Shown here piece after piece: positions 1 through 8,470 of a DNA stretch of 64,000 nucleotides (position 1 is the first letter of the stretch; every line of letters starts with the position of its first letter). Origin of the DNA: Bradyrhizobium jicamae (GTDB lineage: Bacteria; Pseudomonadota; Alphaproteobacteria; Rhizobiales; Xanthobacteraceae); the NCBI RefSeq assembly GCF_018130695.1, contig NZ_JAFCJX010000042.1, positions 1 to 64,000 on the forward strand. Direction: 5' to 3'. Below the pieces are notes generated by a model. It did no database searches, was not told the DNA's origin, and was given only the letters and a program-made list of their open reading frames with translations. The translations under genes were made by a program, and so were the position numbers.

Positions 1-97
1 CATCTGACTCTCCGTGGGTTCGAGTGTGGAAACCCAAACCTATCGGAGAGGCCACGCTCACCGCCCATGGAATCTACAGATCCCCGTCTGCTTCACC

Positions 98-187
98 GTC
101 ATGCCCGGGCTTGTCCCGGGCATCCACGTCTTTACAGTCCCGCGACAACAAGAACGTGGATGGCCGGGACAAGTCCGGCCGTGACGA
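98..187. repeat. palindromic intergenic repeat (GCCCGGGC-TTGTCCCGGGC family)
   Basis: Two arms of about 37 bases face each other around a short GC-poor spacer. The left arm reads GTCATGCCCGGGCTTGTCCC and continues into CATCCACGTC; the right arm is its near-exact reverse complement, starting AAGAACGTGGATGGCC. RNA from either strand would fold into a long hairpin. The right arm ends right at the Shine-Dalgarno of the next gene, so it would lie in that gene's 5' leader. This looks like one of the short interspersed palindromes common in Bradyrhizobium intergenic DNA. Confidence 0.75.
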
Positions 188-197
188 GGAAATGCAC

Positions 198-1349
198 ATG
201 ACTGACCTCCCCGACGTCCCGCTCCCCGCCTCCATCCGCTCGCGCTATGTCGACGGCATCAACGGCCTCTCCATGCATGTCCTCGAAGCGGGCTTCGAGA
301 CTTCGGGGCGGCCTTGTCTCCTGTTGTTGCATGGCTTTCCCGAACTCGCCTTCTCCTGGCGCAAGGTGATGCCGACGCTGGCTGCCGCCGGCTATCACGT
401 GATCGCGCCGGATCAGCGTGGCTATGGGCGCACGACAGGATGGACTGCGGATTACGACGGCGATCTCGCGCCGTTCCGGCTGCCGAACCTGGTGCGCGAT
501 GCGCTCGGGTTGGTGGCGGCATTCGGGTACAAAAGCGTCGATGCAGTGATCGGGCACGATTTCGGTTCGTCGGTCGCGGCCTGGTGCGCGCTGATCCGGC
601 CCGACGTGTTCCGCGCGGTCGTGATGATGAGCGCGCCGTTCGCAGGACCGCCGGCGCTGCCGTTCAACACCGCGAACGGGCCGGCGAAGCCCGCGACCGA
701 GGATCCCGTGCATCGCGAACTCGCGGCGCTGCCGCGGCCGCGCAAGCATTACCAATGGTACTATTCGACGCGCCCGGCCAATGCCGACATGCATCGCGCG
801 CCGCAGGGCGTGCATGACTTCCTGCGCGCCTACTATCATCACAAGAGCGCGGACTGGACCGACAACACGCCGTATCCGCTGCAATCATGGTCGGCAGGCG
901 AGCTCGCAAAACTGCCGACCTATTATGTGATGGATCTCGCGGAGGATATGGCGGCGACGGTGGCCAGGGAGATGCCGTCGCGGGAGGCGATCGCTGCCAA
1001 CACATGGCTGCCGGACGATGAGCTCGCCTATTACAGCGCCGAATACACGCGCACCGGATTCCAGGGCGGGCTGCAATGGTATCGCTGCGGCACCTCTGTA
1101 GCCTTCGTGCCGGAGCTGCAGATCTGGTCGGGTCGCAGCATCGATCAGCCCTCCGCCTTCATCTCAGGCAAGCAGGATTGGGGCACCTATCAACGGCCCG
1201 GCGTGTTCGAGGCGATGCAGACCAAAGCCTGCACGAAGATGATCGGCTGTCACCTCATCGACGGCGCCGGGCACTGGGTGCAACAGGAGCAGCCGACCGA
1301 GGTCAGCCGGCTGCTGCTGAGATTCCTGCGCGACGCACACGAGGTTTGA
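198..1349 (+). CDS. alpha/beta hydrolase, epoxide hydrolase-like
   Basis: Predicted 383-residue cytoplasmic alpha/beta-fold hydrolase. It carries the HGFPE oxyanion turn (residues 45-49), a nucleophile elbow GHDFGSS with Asp121 where serine esterases have Ser, and a C-terminal GAGHW with the probable catalytic His359. An Asp nucleophile with HGxP is the pattern of soluble epoxide hydrolases and related dehalogenases, so hydrolysis of an epoxide through an alkyl-enzyme ester is the best guess; the substrate is unknown. The ATG at 198 is preferred because GAGGA lies about 8 bases upstream; the frame stays open to 24, but that stretch is the palindromic repeat. The long cap region between about residues 140 and 330 makes it larger than the usual 300-320 residues. 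Confidence 0.8.
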   Translation: MTDLPDVPLPASIRSRYVDGINGLSMHVLEAGFETSGRPCLLLLHGFPELAFSWRKVMPTLAAAGYHVIAPDQRGYGRTTGWTADYDGDLAPFRLPNLVRDALGLVAAFGYKSVDAVIGHDFGSSVAAWCALIRPDVFRAVVMMSAPFAGPPALPFNTANGPAKPATEDPVHRELAALPRPRKHYQWYYSTRPANADMHRAPQGVHDFLRAYYHHKSADWTDNTPYPLQSWSAGELAKLPTYYVMDLAEDMAATVAREMPSREAIAANTWLPDDELAYYSAEYTRTGFQGGLQWYRCGTSVAFVPELQIWSGRSIDQPSAFISGKQDWGTYQRPGVFEAMQTKACTKMIGCHLIDGAGHWVQQEQPTEVSRLLLRFLRDAHEV

Positions 1350-1371
1350 CGCGGCGGGCTGCTTCGAATAC

Positions 1372-1392
1372 AGTTTAGAATAATTCTAAACT
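1372..1392. promoter_or_regulatory. iron control element (ICE), Irr binding site
   Basis: A 21-base palindrome, perfect apart from its central base, reads AGTTTAGAAT-A-ATTCTAAACT and ends 19 bases before the mbfA start codon. It matches the TTTAGAA..TTCTAAA iron control element bound by the haem-responsive regulator Irr in Bradyrhizobium japonicum. Irr represses mbfA there under low iron, and the position between promoter and start codon here fits repression. The identity rests on the motif and on the gene behind it. Confidence 0.88.
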
Positions 1393-1411
1393 AGGAAAGC
1401 AGGCGTCTGCC

Positions 1412-2383
1412 GTGAAGAATTTCGCCGATCTGAGTGAGCGCGAGGTGCTGGCCGTCGCGATCGCCTCCGAGGAGGAGGACAGCCGCATCTACATGACCTT
1501 CGCGGAGGACCTCGTCGGCCGCTATCCCGACACGGCGAAGATTTTTGAGGAAATGGCGGAAGAAGAACGCGGCCACCGTCATCGCCTGCTCGAAATGTAC
1601 GAGCAACGCTTCGGCCAGCACCTGCCGCCGATCCGCCGCGAGGACGTGAAGGGCTTTCTGAAGCGCCGCCCGATCTGGCTGACCAAGAATTTGCCGCTCG
1701 ACACCATCCGCAAGGAGGTCGAGACCATGGAAACGGAGGCCGAGGCGTTTTACGCCAAGGCCGCCGGGCTTGCCGAGGACGTCGGCGTGCGCCGCCTGCT
1801 CGGCGATCTCGCCGAGGAGGAAAAGGGCCACGAGAAACTCGCCGCGAGCCTCACCGACACGATCCTGAAACCCGAGGTGCGCGAAGCCGAGGACGCAACG
1901 CGCCGCCGGACCTTCGTGCTGCAATATGTCCAGCCCGGCCTTGCCGGGCTGATGGACGGCTCGGTCTCGACGCTGGCGCCGCTGTTCGCCGCGGCGTTTG
2001 CCACGCATCAGAATTGGCAGACTTTTGTGGTCGGCCTTGCCGCATCGATCGGCGCCGGCATCAGCATGGCCTTCGCCGAAGCGCTGTCGGATGACGGATC
2101 ATTGACGGGTCGCGGCTCGCCGTGGCTGCGCGGTGCGGCCAGCGGCACCATGACTGCGGCCGGCGGGCTTGGCCACTCGCTGCCCTACCTCGTGCCGGAC
2201 AGCTGGCCGAACGCATTCTGGATCGCGACGTCGATCGCCGGCGTCGTCGTGTTCTTCGAATTGTGGGCGATTGCCTTCATTCGCGCGCGCTACATGGACA
2301 CGCCGTTCCTGAAGGCGGCGTTCCAGATCGTGCTCGGCGGCGCGATCGTGCTCGGCGTCGGGATTTTGATTGGCGCGTCGTAG
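1412..2383 (+). CDS. mbfA: membrane-bound ferritin-VIT1 fusion, iron exporter MbfA
   Basis: A 323-residue protein with an N-terminal ferritin-like (erythrin) domain, about residues 1-150, and a C-terminal VIT1/CCC1-type membrane domain, about 165-323. Di-iron ligands are visible as Glu20-22, the EEERGH segment at 50-54 and the EEEKGHE segment at 135-141. Four to five hydrophobic segments follow, with the FAEALS segment typical of VIT1 proteins. In Bradyrhizobium and Agrobacterium such proteins export iron from the cytoplasm and protect against iron and peroxide stress. The gene has a GTG start and appears monocistronic. The Irr-type palindrome directly upstream predicts induction when iron is plentiful. 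The next gene is separated by a repeat-filled gap of about 300 bases. Confidence 0.93.
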   Translation: MKNFADLSEREVLAVAIASEEEDSRIYMTFAEDLVGRYPDTAKIFEEMAEEERGHRHRLLEMYEQRFGQHLPPIRREDVKGFLKRRPIWLTKNLPLDTIRKEVETMETEAEAFYAKAAGLAEDVGVRRLLGDLAEEEKGHEKLAASLTDTILKPEVREAEDATRRRTFVLQYVQPGLAGLMDGSVSTLAPLFAAAFATHQNWQTFVVGLAASIGAGISMAFAEALSDDGSLTGRGSPWLRGAASGTMTAAGGLGHSLPYLVPDSWPNAFWIATSIAGVVVFFELWAIAFIRARYMDTPFLKAAFQIVLGGAIVLGVGILIGAS

Positions 2384-2386
2384 TTT

Positions 2387-2532
2387 CCCTTCTCCCCGCG
2401 TGCGGGGAGGAGGTCAGGATGAGGGGGAGTCTCCGCAAAACCGGTGAGAGACGGACTCGCAGAGACTCCCCCTCACCCGGATCGCATCTGCGATGCGATC
2501 CGACCTCTCCCCGCAAGCGGGGCGAGGTGAAG
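2387..2532. repeat. palindromic repeat pair (TCTCCCCGC..GCGGGGAGAGG family), short form
   Basis: Fills most of the 305-base gap between mbfA and the amidase. It starts with a hairpin around CTCCCCGCGTGCGGGGAG, has an inner inverted repeat of GGGGGAGTCTC with GAGACTCCCCC, then GGATCGCATC with GATGCGATCC, and ends with CTCTCCCCGCAAGCGGGG. It is a nested hairpin element of the same family as those near 4.7, 11.2, 15.1, 27.8 and 37.2 kb. The final 155 bases before the amidase show no recognisable signal. Confidence 0.75.
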
Positions 2533-2688
2533 AGGAGCTCGTTCCGCCCGCCGCAAGATCGGTCAAGCAGCCCCGCAGCATTGCCGATAGAAGCATGCCG
2601 GTCCGCATGATGCGTTGATCGCGCAGCGCTTGCGGGCCGCAGGCAAACTGCGCCATCATCGCCGACAACAACAGACCGGGAGCAAGCC

Positions 2689-4161
2689 GTGGCCAAATCG
2701 CAATGGAGTTTCAAGACTGCCGTCGAACTGTCGGCGGCGCTCAGGGCAAAGCAGGTGTCGGCGGTGGAGCTGGCGCAGGATGCGATCGGCCGGATCGAGC
2801 GCCATGACGGCAAGGTCAATGCGATCTGCGTGCGCGATTTCGAGCGTGGCCTTGCCGCAGCACGCGCCGCCGATGAGGCGATTGCGCGCGACGAGCACAG
2901 GCCGCTGCTCGGCATCCCCGTGACGGTGAAGGAATCCTACAACATCGCCGGGCTGCCGACGACCTGGGGCCATGTCGTGCACAAGGACTTCACGCCGACG
3001 GAAGACTCGCTGCCGGTCACGCGGGTGAAGGACGCCGGCGGCGTCATTCTCGGCAAGACCAACGTGCCCGTCAGCCTCGCCGACTGGCAGAGCTACAACG
3101 ACTTCTACGGCACCACCAACAACCCCTACGATCTCGGCCGCACGCCGGGCGGTTCCTCCGGCGGATCGTCGGCCGCGCTCGCCGCAGGCTACGGCGCGCT
3201 GTCGCTCGGCTCCGACATCGGCGGTTCGCTGCGGGTGCCGGCGTTCCATTGCGGCGTCTATGCGCACAAGCCAACCTTCGACCTGCTGGCCTCGCGCGGC
3301 CACACCGCGCCGCCATTGCCGGCGCTGCCGTTCGAGCGCGATCTTGCCGTGATCGGCCCGATGGCCCGCGGCGCCGCCGACCTGTCCCTGTTGCTCGACG
3401 TGATGGCCGGCCCGGACCCGCTCGAAAACGGCAAGGCCTACAAGCTCGAGCTGCCGGCGGCGCGTCACACCTCGCTGAAGGATTTCCGCATCCTCGTGAT
3501 CGATACCGATCCGGTGCTGCCGACCGACAAGGCGATCCGCGGCACCATCGACAAGCTCGCCAGCCATCTCGACAAGGCCGGCGCCAAGGTGTCGCGCGCG
3601 AGCCCGCTGCTGCCGGATTTCGCGGCCTCCTCGCGGCTCTATATGCGGATGCTGCTGTCGTTCCTCGGCGCGAACATGCCGCCCGAGGTCTATGCGGGCG
3701 CGGTGGCGATGGCCAAGACGCTGCCGGCCGACAATGTCAGCCTGCAGGCCGAGCGGCTGCGCGGCATCGCACTCAGCCATCGCGACTGGGTGCACGCGAC
3801 CGGCGCGCGCGTTCGCCTGCGCGCGCAGTGGCGCGAACTGTTCAAGTCGTTCGATGCGGTGATCTGCCCGATCATGCCGACGCCGGCCTATCCGCACGAT
3901 CACGCGCCCGACCAGGAGCAGCGCCGCATCCTGATCGACGGCACGCCGCATGTGTACACCGACCAGCTCGCCTGGCCCGGCATCGCCACCCTGCCCGGCC
4001 TGCCGGCAACGGCAATCCCGACCGGCTTCGCGCCGGATGGATTGCCGGTCGGCGTGCAGATCGTGGGGCCAGCGCTGGAGGATCGGACGCCGCTGAAGCT
4101 CGCCGAGCTGATCGAGCGTGAATTCGGCGGATTCGTGCCGCCGAAGATGTTTGACGATTAA
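2689..4161 (+). CDS. amidase signature family hydrolase
   Basis: A 490-residue cytoplasmic amidase with the full amidase-signature catalytic triad: Lys81 in GIPVTVKES, the cis-serine in GGSSGGSSAA (Ser156/157) and the nucleophile Ser180 in SDIGGSLRVPA. The length matches the family (450-500 residues). It would hydrolyse a carboxamide to acid and ammonia; the substrate cannot be read from sequence. The start is GTG at 2689 with a weak upstream purine stretch, so an internal start is possible. It stands alone between two repeat-containing gaps, and no transporter adjoins it. A second, less similar amidase is encoded at 32.6-34.1 kb. Confidence 0.88.
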   Translation: MAKSQWSFKTAVELSAALRAKQVSAVELAQDAIGRIERHDGKVNAICVRDFERGLAAARAADEAIARDEHRPLLGIPVTVKESYNIAGLPTTWGHVVHKDFTPTEDSLPVTRVKDAGGVILGKTNVPVSLADWQSYNDFYGTTNNPYDLGRTPGGSSGGSSAALAAGYGALSLGSDIGGSLRVPAFHCGVYAHKPTFDLLASRGHTAPPLPALPFERDLAVIGPMARGAADLSLLLDVMAGPDPLENGKAYKLELPAARHTSLKDFRILVIDTDPVLPTDKAIRGTIDKLASHLDKAGAKVSRASPLLPDFAASSRLYMRMLLSFLGANMPPEVYAGAVAMAKTLPADNVSLQAERLRGIALSHRDWVHATGARVRLRAQWRELFKSFDAVICPIMPTPAYPHDHAPDQEQRRILIDGTPHVYTDQLAWPGIATLPGLPATAIPTGFAPDGLPVGVQIVGPALEDRTPLKLAELIEREFGGFVPPKMFDD

Positions 4162-4168
4162 AGAGAAG

Positions 4169-4266
4169 CCTCATCCTGAGGAGCGCGCAACGCGCGCGTC
4201 TCGAAGGAGGAGACAATAACGGCCTCATGGTTCGAGACGGCGCTAGCGCGCCTCCTCACCATGAGG
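4169..4266. repeat. palindromic repeat (CCTCATCCTGAGGAGC..CCTCACCATGAGG family)
   Basis: Arms read CCTCATCCTGAGGAGCGCGC and, reversed, GCGCGCCTCCTCACCATGAGG. The inner segments CGTCTCGAA and TTCGAGACG also pair. It is a separate family from the CTCCCC repeats and occupies nearly the whole gap between the amidase and the next gene, ending 21 bases before that gene's start codon. It would form a strong hairpin in the 5' leader of the NTF2-like gene. Confidence 0.75.
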
Positions 4267-4287
4267 GTTTGCAGGGAGGAATCAACA

Positions 4288-4641
4288 ATGAGCAACGATC
4301 TCGAAGAACTCACAAAGCTCAACAAGGACTATGTCGACTCCGTCCAGAACTGCGACGTCAAGCGCTTCGACGAAATCCTGGCCGCCGACTTCTTTTGCTC
4401 GAACCCCGACAAATCGCTGGTCGACCGCGCCGCGTTCCTGCAGCAGACGGCGAAACCGATCGCGATCAAGAACCTGCGCGCGCATGACGTGAAGATCCGC
4501 GTGCTTGGCGACTTCGCGATTATTCACGCGGCGACGAGCTACACCATGCCGGACGGGAAGCAGGCCGAGGGCCGCTACACCGACTGCTGGGCGCGGCAGA
4601 ACGGGACGTGGCTCGCGGTATCAGCCCACGTGTCGCGCTGA
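4288..4641 (+). CDS. NTF2-like (SnoaL/DUF4440-type) protein
   Basis: A small protein of 117 residues with the cone-shaped NTF2-like pattern. An N-terminal helix (NDLEELTKLNKDYVDSVQNC) is followed by the typical DILAADF-type segment, then strands carrying DFAIIHAATSY and GRYTDCWARQNGTWLAVSAHVS. The family includes ketosteroid-isomerase-like and polyketide-cyclase-like proteins, and many members have no known activity. The ATG at 4288 is chosen because GGGAGGA lies 7 bases upstream; an in-frame ATG at 4261 lies inside the palindromic repeat. No operon partner is evident. Confidence 0.8.
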   Translation: MSNDLEELTKLNKDYVDSVQNCDVKRFDEILAADFFCSNPDKSLVDRAAFLQQTAKPIAIKNLRAHDVKIRVLGDFAIIHAATSYTMPDGKQAEGRYTDCWARQNGTWLAVSAHVSR

Positions 4642-4644
4642 CGC

Positions 4645-4867
4645 TTCACCTCTCCCCGCGCTTTTGCGGGGAGAGGTCGACGCCGGAGCGCAGCGGAGGC
4701 GGCGGGTGAGGGGCGAGGCAGGTGCCTAACGCGAACTCGCAATTGGCCGACAGGTTATTCGAAGAGTCGGAGGGACTGTCCGTATCGCACGGTCGTGCAT
4801 GGCCCCTCACCCGGATCGCCCTTTGGGCGATCCGACCTTTCCCCGCTGAAGAGCGGGGAGAGGTGAA
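4645..4867. repeat. composite palindromic element, about 225 bp, reverse orientation
   Basis: Outer ends are TTCACCTCTCCCCGC and its complement GCGGGGAGAGGTGAA. Each end carries its own small hairpin followed by CGACGCCGGAGCGCAGC or CGGATCGCC..GGCGATCCG. The roughly 90-base interior, read on the minus strand (GCCATGCACGACCGTGCGAT then ACCTGTCGGCC), is clearly related to the interiors at 11103-11324 and 27691-27916. It fills the gap between the convergent NTF2-like and alcohol dehydrogenase genes, where it could also act as a bidirectional terminator. Confidence 0.75.
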
Positions 4868-4878
4868 GAGAAGCACGG

Positions 4879-5967
4879 TCAGCTGTCGAACATGATCACG
4901 CTGCGCAGCGTCTTGCCGGCTTTCATATTGGCAAAGCCGTCGTTGATCTCGCGGAGCTTCAGCTTGGCGGAGATCCAGTCCTCCAGGTGCAGCTTGCCAC
5001 GCATGTAGAAGTCGACCAGGCGGGGCATGTCGACGCGGAAATGGTTGGAACCCATCGAGGAGCCCTGGATGCGGCGTTCGCGCAGGAAATCGAAGCCGTG
5101 CAGCTCGATCTTCTGGCCGAACGGGATCATGCCGACGATCGTGGCGGTGCCGCCGGGGGCGAGCATGCCGAACGCCTGCTCTGCGGTGTCCTTGCGGCCG
5201 AGCACCTCGAAGGAGTGCTGCACGCCGCCGCCGGTGATCTCGCGCACCTGCTGGACGACGTCGCCGCGCGCGGGATCGACGATATCGGTGGCGCCGAGTT
5301 TTGTCGCAAGCTGCAGCTTGGCCGGGTTGGTGTCGATCGCGATGATGCGGCCGGCGCCGGCGATCTGCGCGCCGTTGATCGCGGCCATGCCGACGCCGCC
5401 GCAGCCGATCACGGCGACGGTCTCGCCGGCGGTGACCTTCGCCGTATTCACGACCGCGCCATATCCGGTGATGACGCCGCAGCCGATCAGGGCGGCGAGA
5501 TCGAGCGGCATCTCCTTCTTGATCTTCACGATCGCGTTCTCGTGCACCAGCATCTGCTCGGCAAAGGACGAGAGGTTGAGGAACTGGTGCAGTTTCTCCG
5601 ACCTGGCCCACGACAACCGGTTGGACGCGCCCGGCAGCATCTTCACCGTCGTGTCGGTGCACAGCACGGTGCGGCCGGTGGTGCAATTGTCGCAGGTGCC
5701 GCAGAACACCGAGAGACAGGTCACGACATGATCGCCGGGCTTCACATAGTTGACGTCGGAGCCGACCTTCTCGACCACACCGGCCGATTCATGGCCGAGC
5801 ACGGCCGGCAGCGGATGCGGATACAGCCCTTCCATGAAGTGCAGGTCGGAATGGCAGAGGCCTGCGACCGCGGTGCGGATCAGGACTTCGCGCGGCCCGG
5901 GATTGGGCACGCTGACGTCCTCGATCACCAGCGGCTTGTTGACTTCATGCAGGACGGCGGCCTTCAT
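4879..5967 (-). CDS. zinc-dependent alcohol dehydrogenase (MDR superfamily)
   Basis: A 362-residue medium-chain dehydrogenase. Catalytic zinc ligands are Cys38 (AGLCHSD) and His59-Glu60 (GHES). The structural zinc loop has four cysteines in FCGTCDNCTTGRTVLC (89, 92, 95, 103). The Rossmann motif VIGCGGVGMAAI follows. It would oxidise an alcohol or reduce an aldehyde with NAD(P) or a bound cofactor; the pattern resembles class III-type and NDMA-dependent alcohol dehydrogenases. The ATG at 5967 (MKAAVLHEV) has a GGAGACC ribosome site; the frame runs further upstream without support. It lies 52 bases downstream of the acyl-CoA dehydrogenase on the same strand, so the two are probably co-transcribed. 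Confidence 0.9.
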   Translation of the reverse strand: MKAAVLHEVNKPLVIEDVSVPNPGPREVLIRTAVAGLCHSDLHFMEGLYPHPLPAVLGHESAGVVEKVGSDVNYVKPGDHVVTCLSVFCGTCDNCTTGRTVLCTDTTVKMLPGASNRLSWARSEKLHQFLNLSSFAEQMLVHENAIVKIKKEMPLDLAALIGCGVITGYGAVVNTAKVTAGETVAVIGCGGVGMAAINGAQIAGAGRIIAIDTNPAKLQLATKLGATDIVDPARGDVVQQVREITGGGVQHSFEVLGRKDTAEQAFGMLAPGGTATIVGMIPFGQKIELHGFDFLRERRIQGSSMGSNHFRVDMPRLVDFYMRGKLHLEDWISAKLKLREINDGFANMKAGKTLRSVIMFDS

Positions 5968-6019
5968 CGGGGTCTCCCTTGGCGTTCTTGATTGTTGTGA
6001 CGTTGTCTCGATCGGCAGC

Positions 6020-7801
6020 CTACGCTGCGCCAAGCAATTCGCCAACCTCGGCTAGGCCTACGGCGCGATCGCCGAGCAGATGCGACGTGATGGTACGCTG
6101 TGCGGAATTTTCCGTCAGTCGGAACGGATCAGCCGGCATGATGCGATGGTCGACCACCATGCGCGACAGCAAGAGTCGGCGCGCATCGCCGCGCATCTCG
6201 TGGATGCGGCCGCCCTCCCAGGCGAGCGCGACGGCGCTTGCGACGTGATAGAGCAGGCTGGTGGCGCGACGCGCATCGGCCTCGTTGTCGGTGCTGCTTG
6301 CAACCTCACGCGCGAAGGCAACGGCGCGGTCGCCGAGATCGCGCAGGCGGTTGCGCCAGGCCACGGGCACATTGGGGCTGTCATCGAGACGCGCATGCAG
6401 ATCGGCCGCGAGCGCGGCGTCCGCACCGTGGCGGCCGATTGCGCGCTTCAGCGCATCGATCGCGACGATGTTGCCGGTGCCTTCCCAGATCGAGCCGAGA
6501 TGCGCATCGCGCAGCAGCCGCGCGGTGGCGAATTCCTCGATATAGCCGATGCCGCCGCGCATCTCGAGCGCATCGCCGCAGACCTTTCGTGCGTCGCGGG
6601 TGGCGCGGTATTTCAACGTCGGCGTCAGGATGCGCAGCAGCGCGGCGGCATTCTGGCTGCCGGCCTCGGCGCGGTCGAGCGCGTCGGCGGTGAGGAAACT
6701 CATCGACAGCGCCTGCTCGGTCGCCAGCATGATCTTCATCAATTGCCGCCGCGCCAGCGGCAGGTCGATGATGCGCTGGCCGAACACGACGCGCCCCTTC
6801 GCCACCGCCATCGCATCGTGATGCGCGCGGCGCATCAGCGCGGTCGATTTGACGCCGTTGGACAGCCGCGACGAATTCACCATCTCGGCCATCTGGACGA
6901 AGCCGCGATCGAGCTTGCCGACCGCATAGGCAATCGCGCCCTCCAGCTTGATCTCGCCGGAGGCCATCGAGCGGGTGCCGAGCTTGTCCTTCAGGCGCAC
7001 GATCCGGTAGTTGTTCTGCGCGCCGTCATCGAGGAACCGCGGCATCAGGAACAGGCCGACGCCGCGCGTGCCCGGCCCTGCACCTTCAGGACGCGCCAAG
7101 AGCATCACCACCTTGGCATCGGCGTTCGAGCAGAACCACTTCTCGCCATAAAGCCGCCAGTGGTCGCCCTCCTGCACGGCGCGCGTGGTGAGCGTGCCGA
7201 CGTCGGAGCCGCCTTCCTTCTCGGTCATGAACTGGCCGCCCTGGGTCAGCCTGCTCATGTCGGTCGAGGTCAGGCCGTCCAGATATTTTGCCTTCAGCGC
7301 CTCGCTGCCGAAATTCGCGAGCAGCTTGGCGCAGCCATCGGTGACGTTGATCGGGCAGCCCATGCCGAATTCGGTCTGGTTGAACAGGAAGGTGAAGGCA
7401 TGTTTTGCGACCACCGGATATTTGTCCGGCCAGCCCATGATGCCCTTGCGGATCGACAGCGCATGGATGCCGAACTCGCCGAATGCATATGTCTCGAGCT
7501 CGCGATAGGCCGGGTGATATTCGATATGCTGGACGTCGCGGCCGAACTTGTCGCGCTGGTGCAGCACAGGCGTATGCCGGTCGGCGAGCCGCGCGCATTC
7601 GTCGAGACGGCCGCCGGCAAGTTCGCCAAGGCGATCAAGATGCGGCTCGATGTGGCGGAACAGATTGTCCGGCAGATGCAGCTTCAGCAGATCCGTCAGC
7701 GCCGGATCGGCGCGATAGAAGTTCATTCCGGTCGTATCGGGCGCGAGCAGGCCGGGCTGGCTGGTGGCTTGAATCTCGTGATCTTGTTTGAGCGGCTGCA
7801 T
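6020..7801 (-). CDS. acyl-CoA dehydrogenase family protein
   Basis: A 593-residue FAD-dependent acyl-CoA dehydrogenase homologue. Recognisable parts are the N-terminal extension and helical domain, the beta-domain segment FMTEKEGGSDVGTLTTRA with YGEKWFCSNADA (about residues 205-250), and the C-terminal helical domain with GGIGYIEEFATARLLRDA, where the glutamates sit near the active-site position. The length and the long C-terminal part suggest the AidB-like or ACAD11-like large branch rather than a 380-residue short-chain enzyme. The start is placed at the ATG at 7801 (MQPLKQDHE); an in-frame start at 7870 gives an unlikely leader. It is transcribed divergently from the marR-like gene and is a likely target of it. 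Confidence 0.88.
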   Translation of the reverse strand: MQPLKQDHEIQATSQPGLLAPDTTGMNFYRADPALTDLLKLHLPDNLFRHIEPHLDRLGELAGGRLDECARLADRHTPVLHQRDKFGRDVQHIEYHPAYRELETYAFGEFGIHALSIRKGIMGWPDKYPVVAKHAFTFLFNQTEFGMGCPINVTDGCAKLLANFGSEALKAKYLDGLTSTDMSRLTQGGQFMTEKEGGSDVGTLTTRAVQEGDHWRLYGEKWFCSNADAKVVMLLARPEGAGPGTRGVGLFLMPRFLDDGAQNNYRIVRLKDKLGTRSMASGEIKLEGAIAYAVGKLDRGFVQMAEMVNSSRLSNGVKSTALMRRAHHDAMAVAKGRVVFGQRIIDLPLARRQLMKIMLATEQALSMSFLTADALDRAEAGSQNAAALLRILTPTLKYRATRDARKVCGDALEMRGGIGYIEEFATARLLRDAHLGSIWEGTGNIVAIDALKRAIGRHGADAALAADLHARLDDSPNVPVAWRNRLRDLGDRAVAFAREVASSTDNEADARRATSLLYHVASAVALAWEGGRIHEMRGDARRLLLSRMVVDHRIMPADPFRLTENSAQRTITSHLLGDRAVGLAEVGELLGAA

Positions 7802-7945
7802 GCTGGCCTCGTTCGTTCCACCCGAGTTGGGCTTACCGATAACGCAGGCAGACCCGACGTCAACAATCATGATGTCGCCCGCCTAATTCCGCGGCAAGGA
7901 AACCGCCATTGCACATCTGCATTAATTGTCATATACTTGCATATT

Positions 7946-7957
7946 GCAATTAATTGC
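7946..7957. promoter_or_regulatory. candidate MarR-type operator palindrome
   Basis: GCAATTAATTGC is a perfect 12-base palindrome ending 9 bases before the marR start codon. A second half-related stretch, TGCATTAATTG, lies about 20 bases upstream, and the intervening DNA is unusually AT-rich for this genome. The position in the divergent gap between the regulator and the acyl-CoA dehydrogenase fits autoregulation and control of both directions. Binding is inferred only. Confidence 0.45.
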
Positions 7958-7966
7958 GGTGCGACC

Positions 7967-8470
7967 ATGGAACGTGCCAGGACGGCCTCCCCCGATGCGC
8001 TTCGGCTGAGCGCATGGCTGCCCTATCGCCTGTTCATCGTCGCCGCTAGAATCGCGCGGCCGCTGGAGACGTTCTACGGTGAGCGCTTCGGCCTCAGCCA
8101 GGCCGCCTGGCGGATCCTCGCGATCATCGCCGAGCGCACCGGCGCGAGCGCGTCCGAGATCGGCCAGGCCTGTGCGCTGGATCCGTTCGCGGTCAGCCGC
8201 GGGATCGGCCAGCTCGTCGAACGCGGCTTTGCCCGACGTGCGACCGCAAGGTCCGACCGCCGGTTTGCCGCGGTGTCGATCACCGCGCGCGGTCGCGCGG
8301 CGTTCGACGAGATTGCAAGCCTCGGCCGTGTCATCGAGGCCGATCTGCTGGCGTCGCTGTCGAGCGCCGAGCGCGAAGTGATCGATGGTATGCTGCGCAA
8401 GCTCGAAGGCGAGAGCGCCCGGATCGAATCCGCCGGCTGGCGCGCGCTGCAGGAACGAGCGGGCCGATGA
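7967..8470 (+). CDS. MarR family transcriptional regulator
   Basis: A 167-residue winged-helix regulator. The core is GLSQAAWRILAIIAERTGAS, a recognition helix around ALDPFAVSRGIGQLVERGF, and a wing with RSDRRFAAVSITARGR, which is the standard MarR layout; flanking helices would form the dimer interface. MarR proteins commonly repress an adjacent operon until an aromatic or lipid-like ligand binds. Here the neighbours are a divergent acyl-CoA dehydrogenase/alcohol dehydrogenase pair and an overlapping exporter. A longer frame runs upstream to 6080, but it is antisense to the acyl-CoA dehydrogenase; the ATG at 7967 is the start consistent with family length. The stop overlaps the next start by 4 bases. 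Confidence 0.88.
   Translation: MERARTASPDALRLSAWLPYRLFIVAARIARPLETFYGERFGLSQAAWRILAIIAERTGASASEIGQACALDPFAVSRGIGQLVERGFARRATARSDRRFAAVSITARGRAAFDEIASLGRVIEADLLASLSSAEREVIDGMLRKLEGESARIESAGWRALQERAGR

Noticed and set aside
6080..8470. 796-residue plus-strand frame running through the acyl-CoA dehydrogenase into marR
   Set aside because: Only the last 167 codons resemble a protein family. The rest is antisense to a well-supported dehydrogenase and has the His/Arg/Gln-rich composition typical of reverse frames in high-GC DNA.
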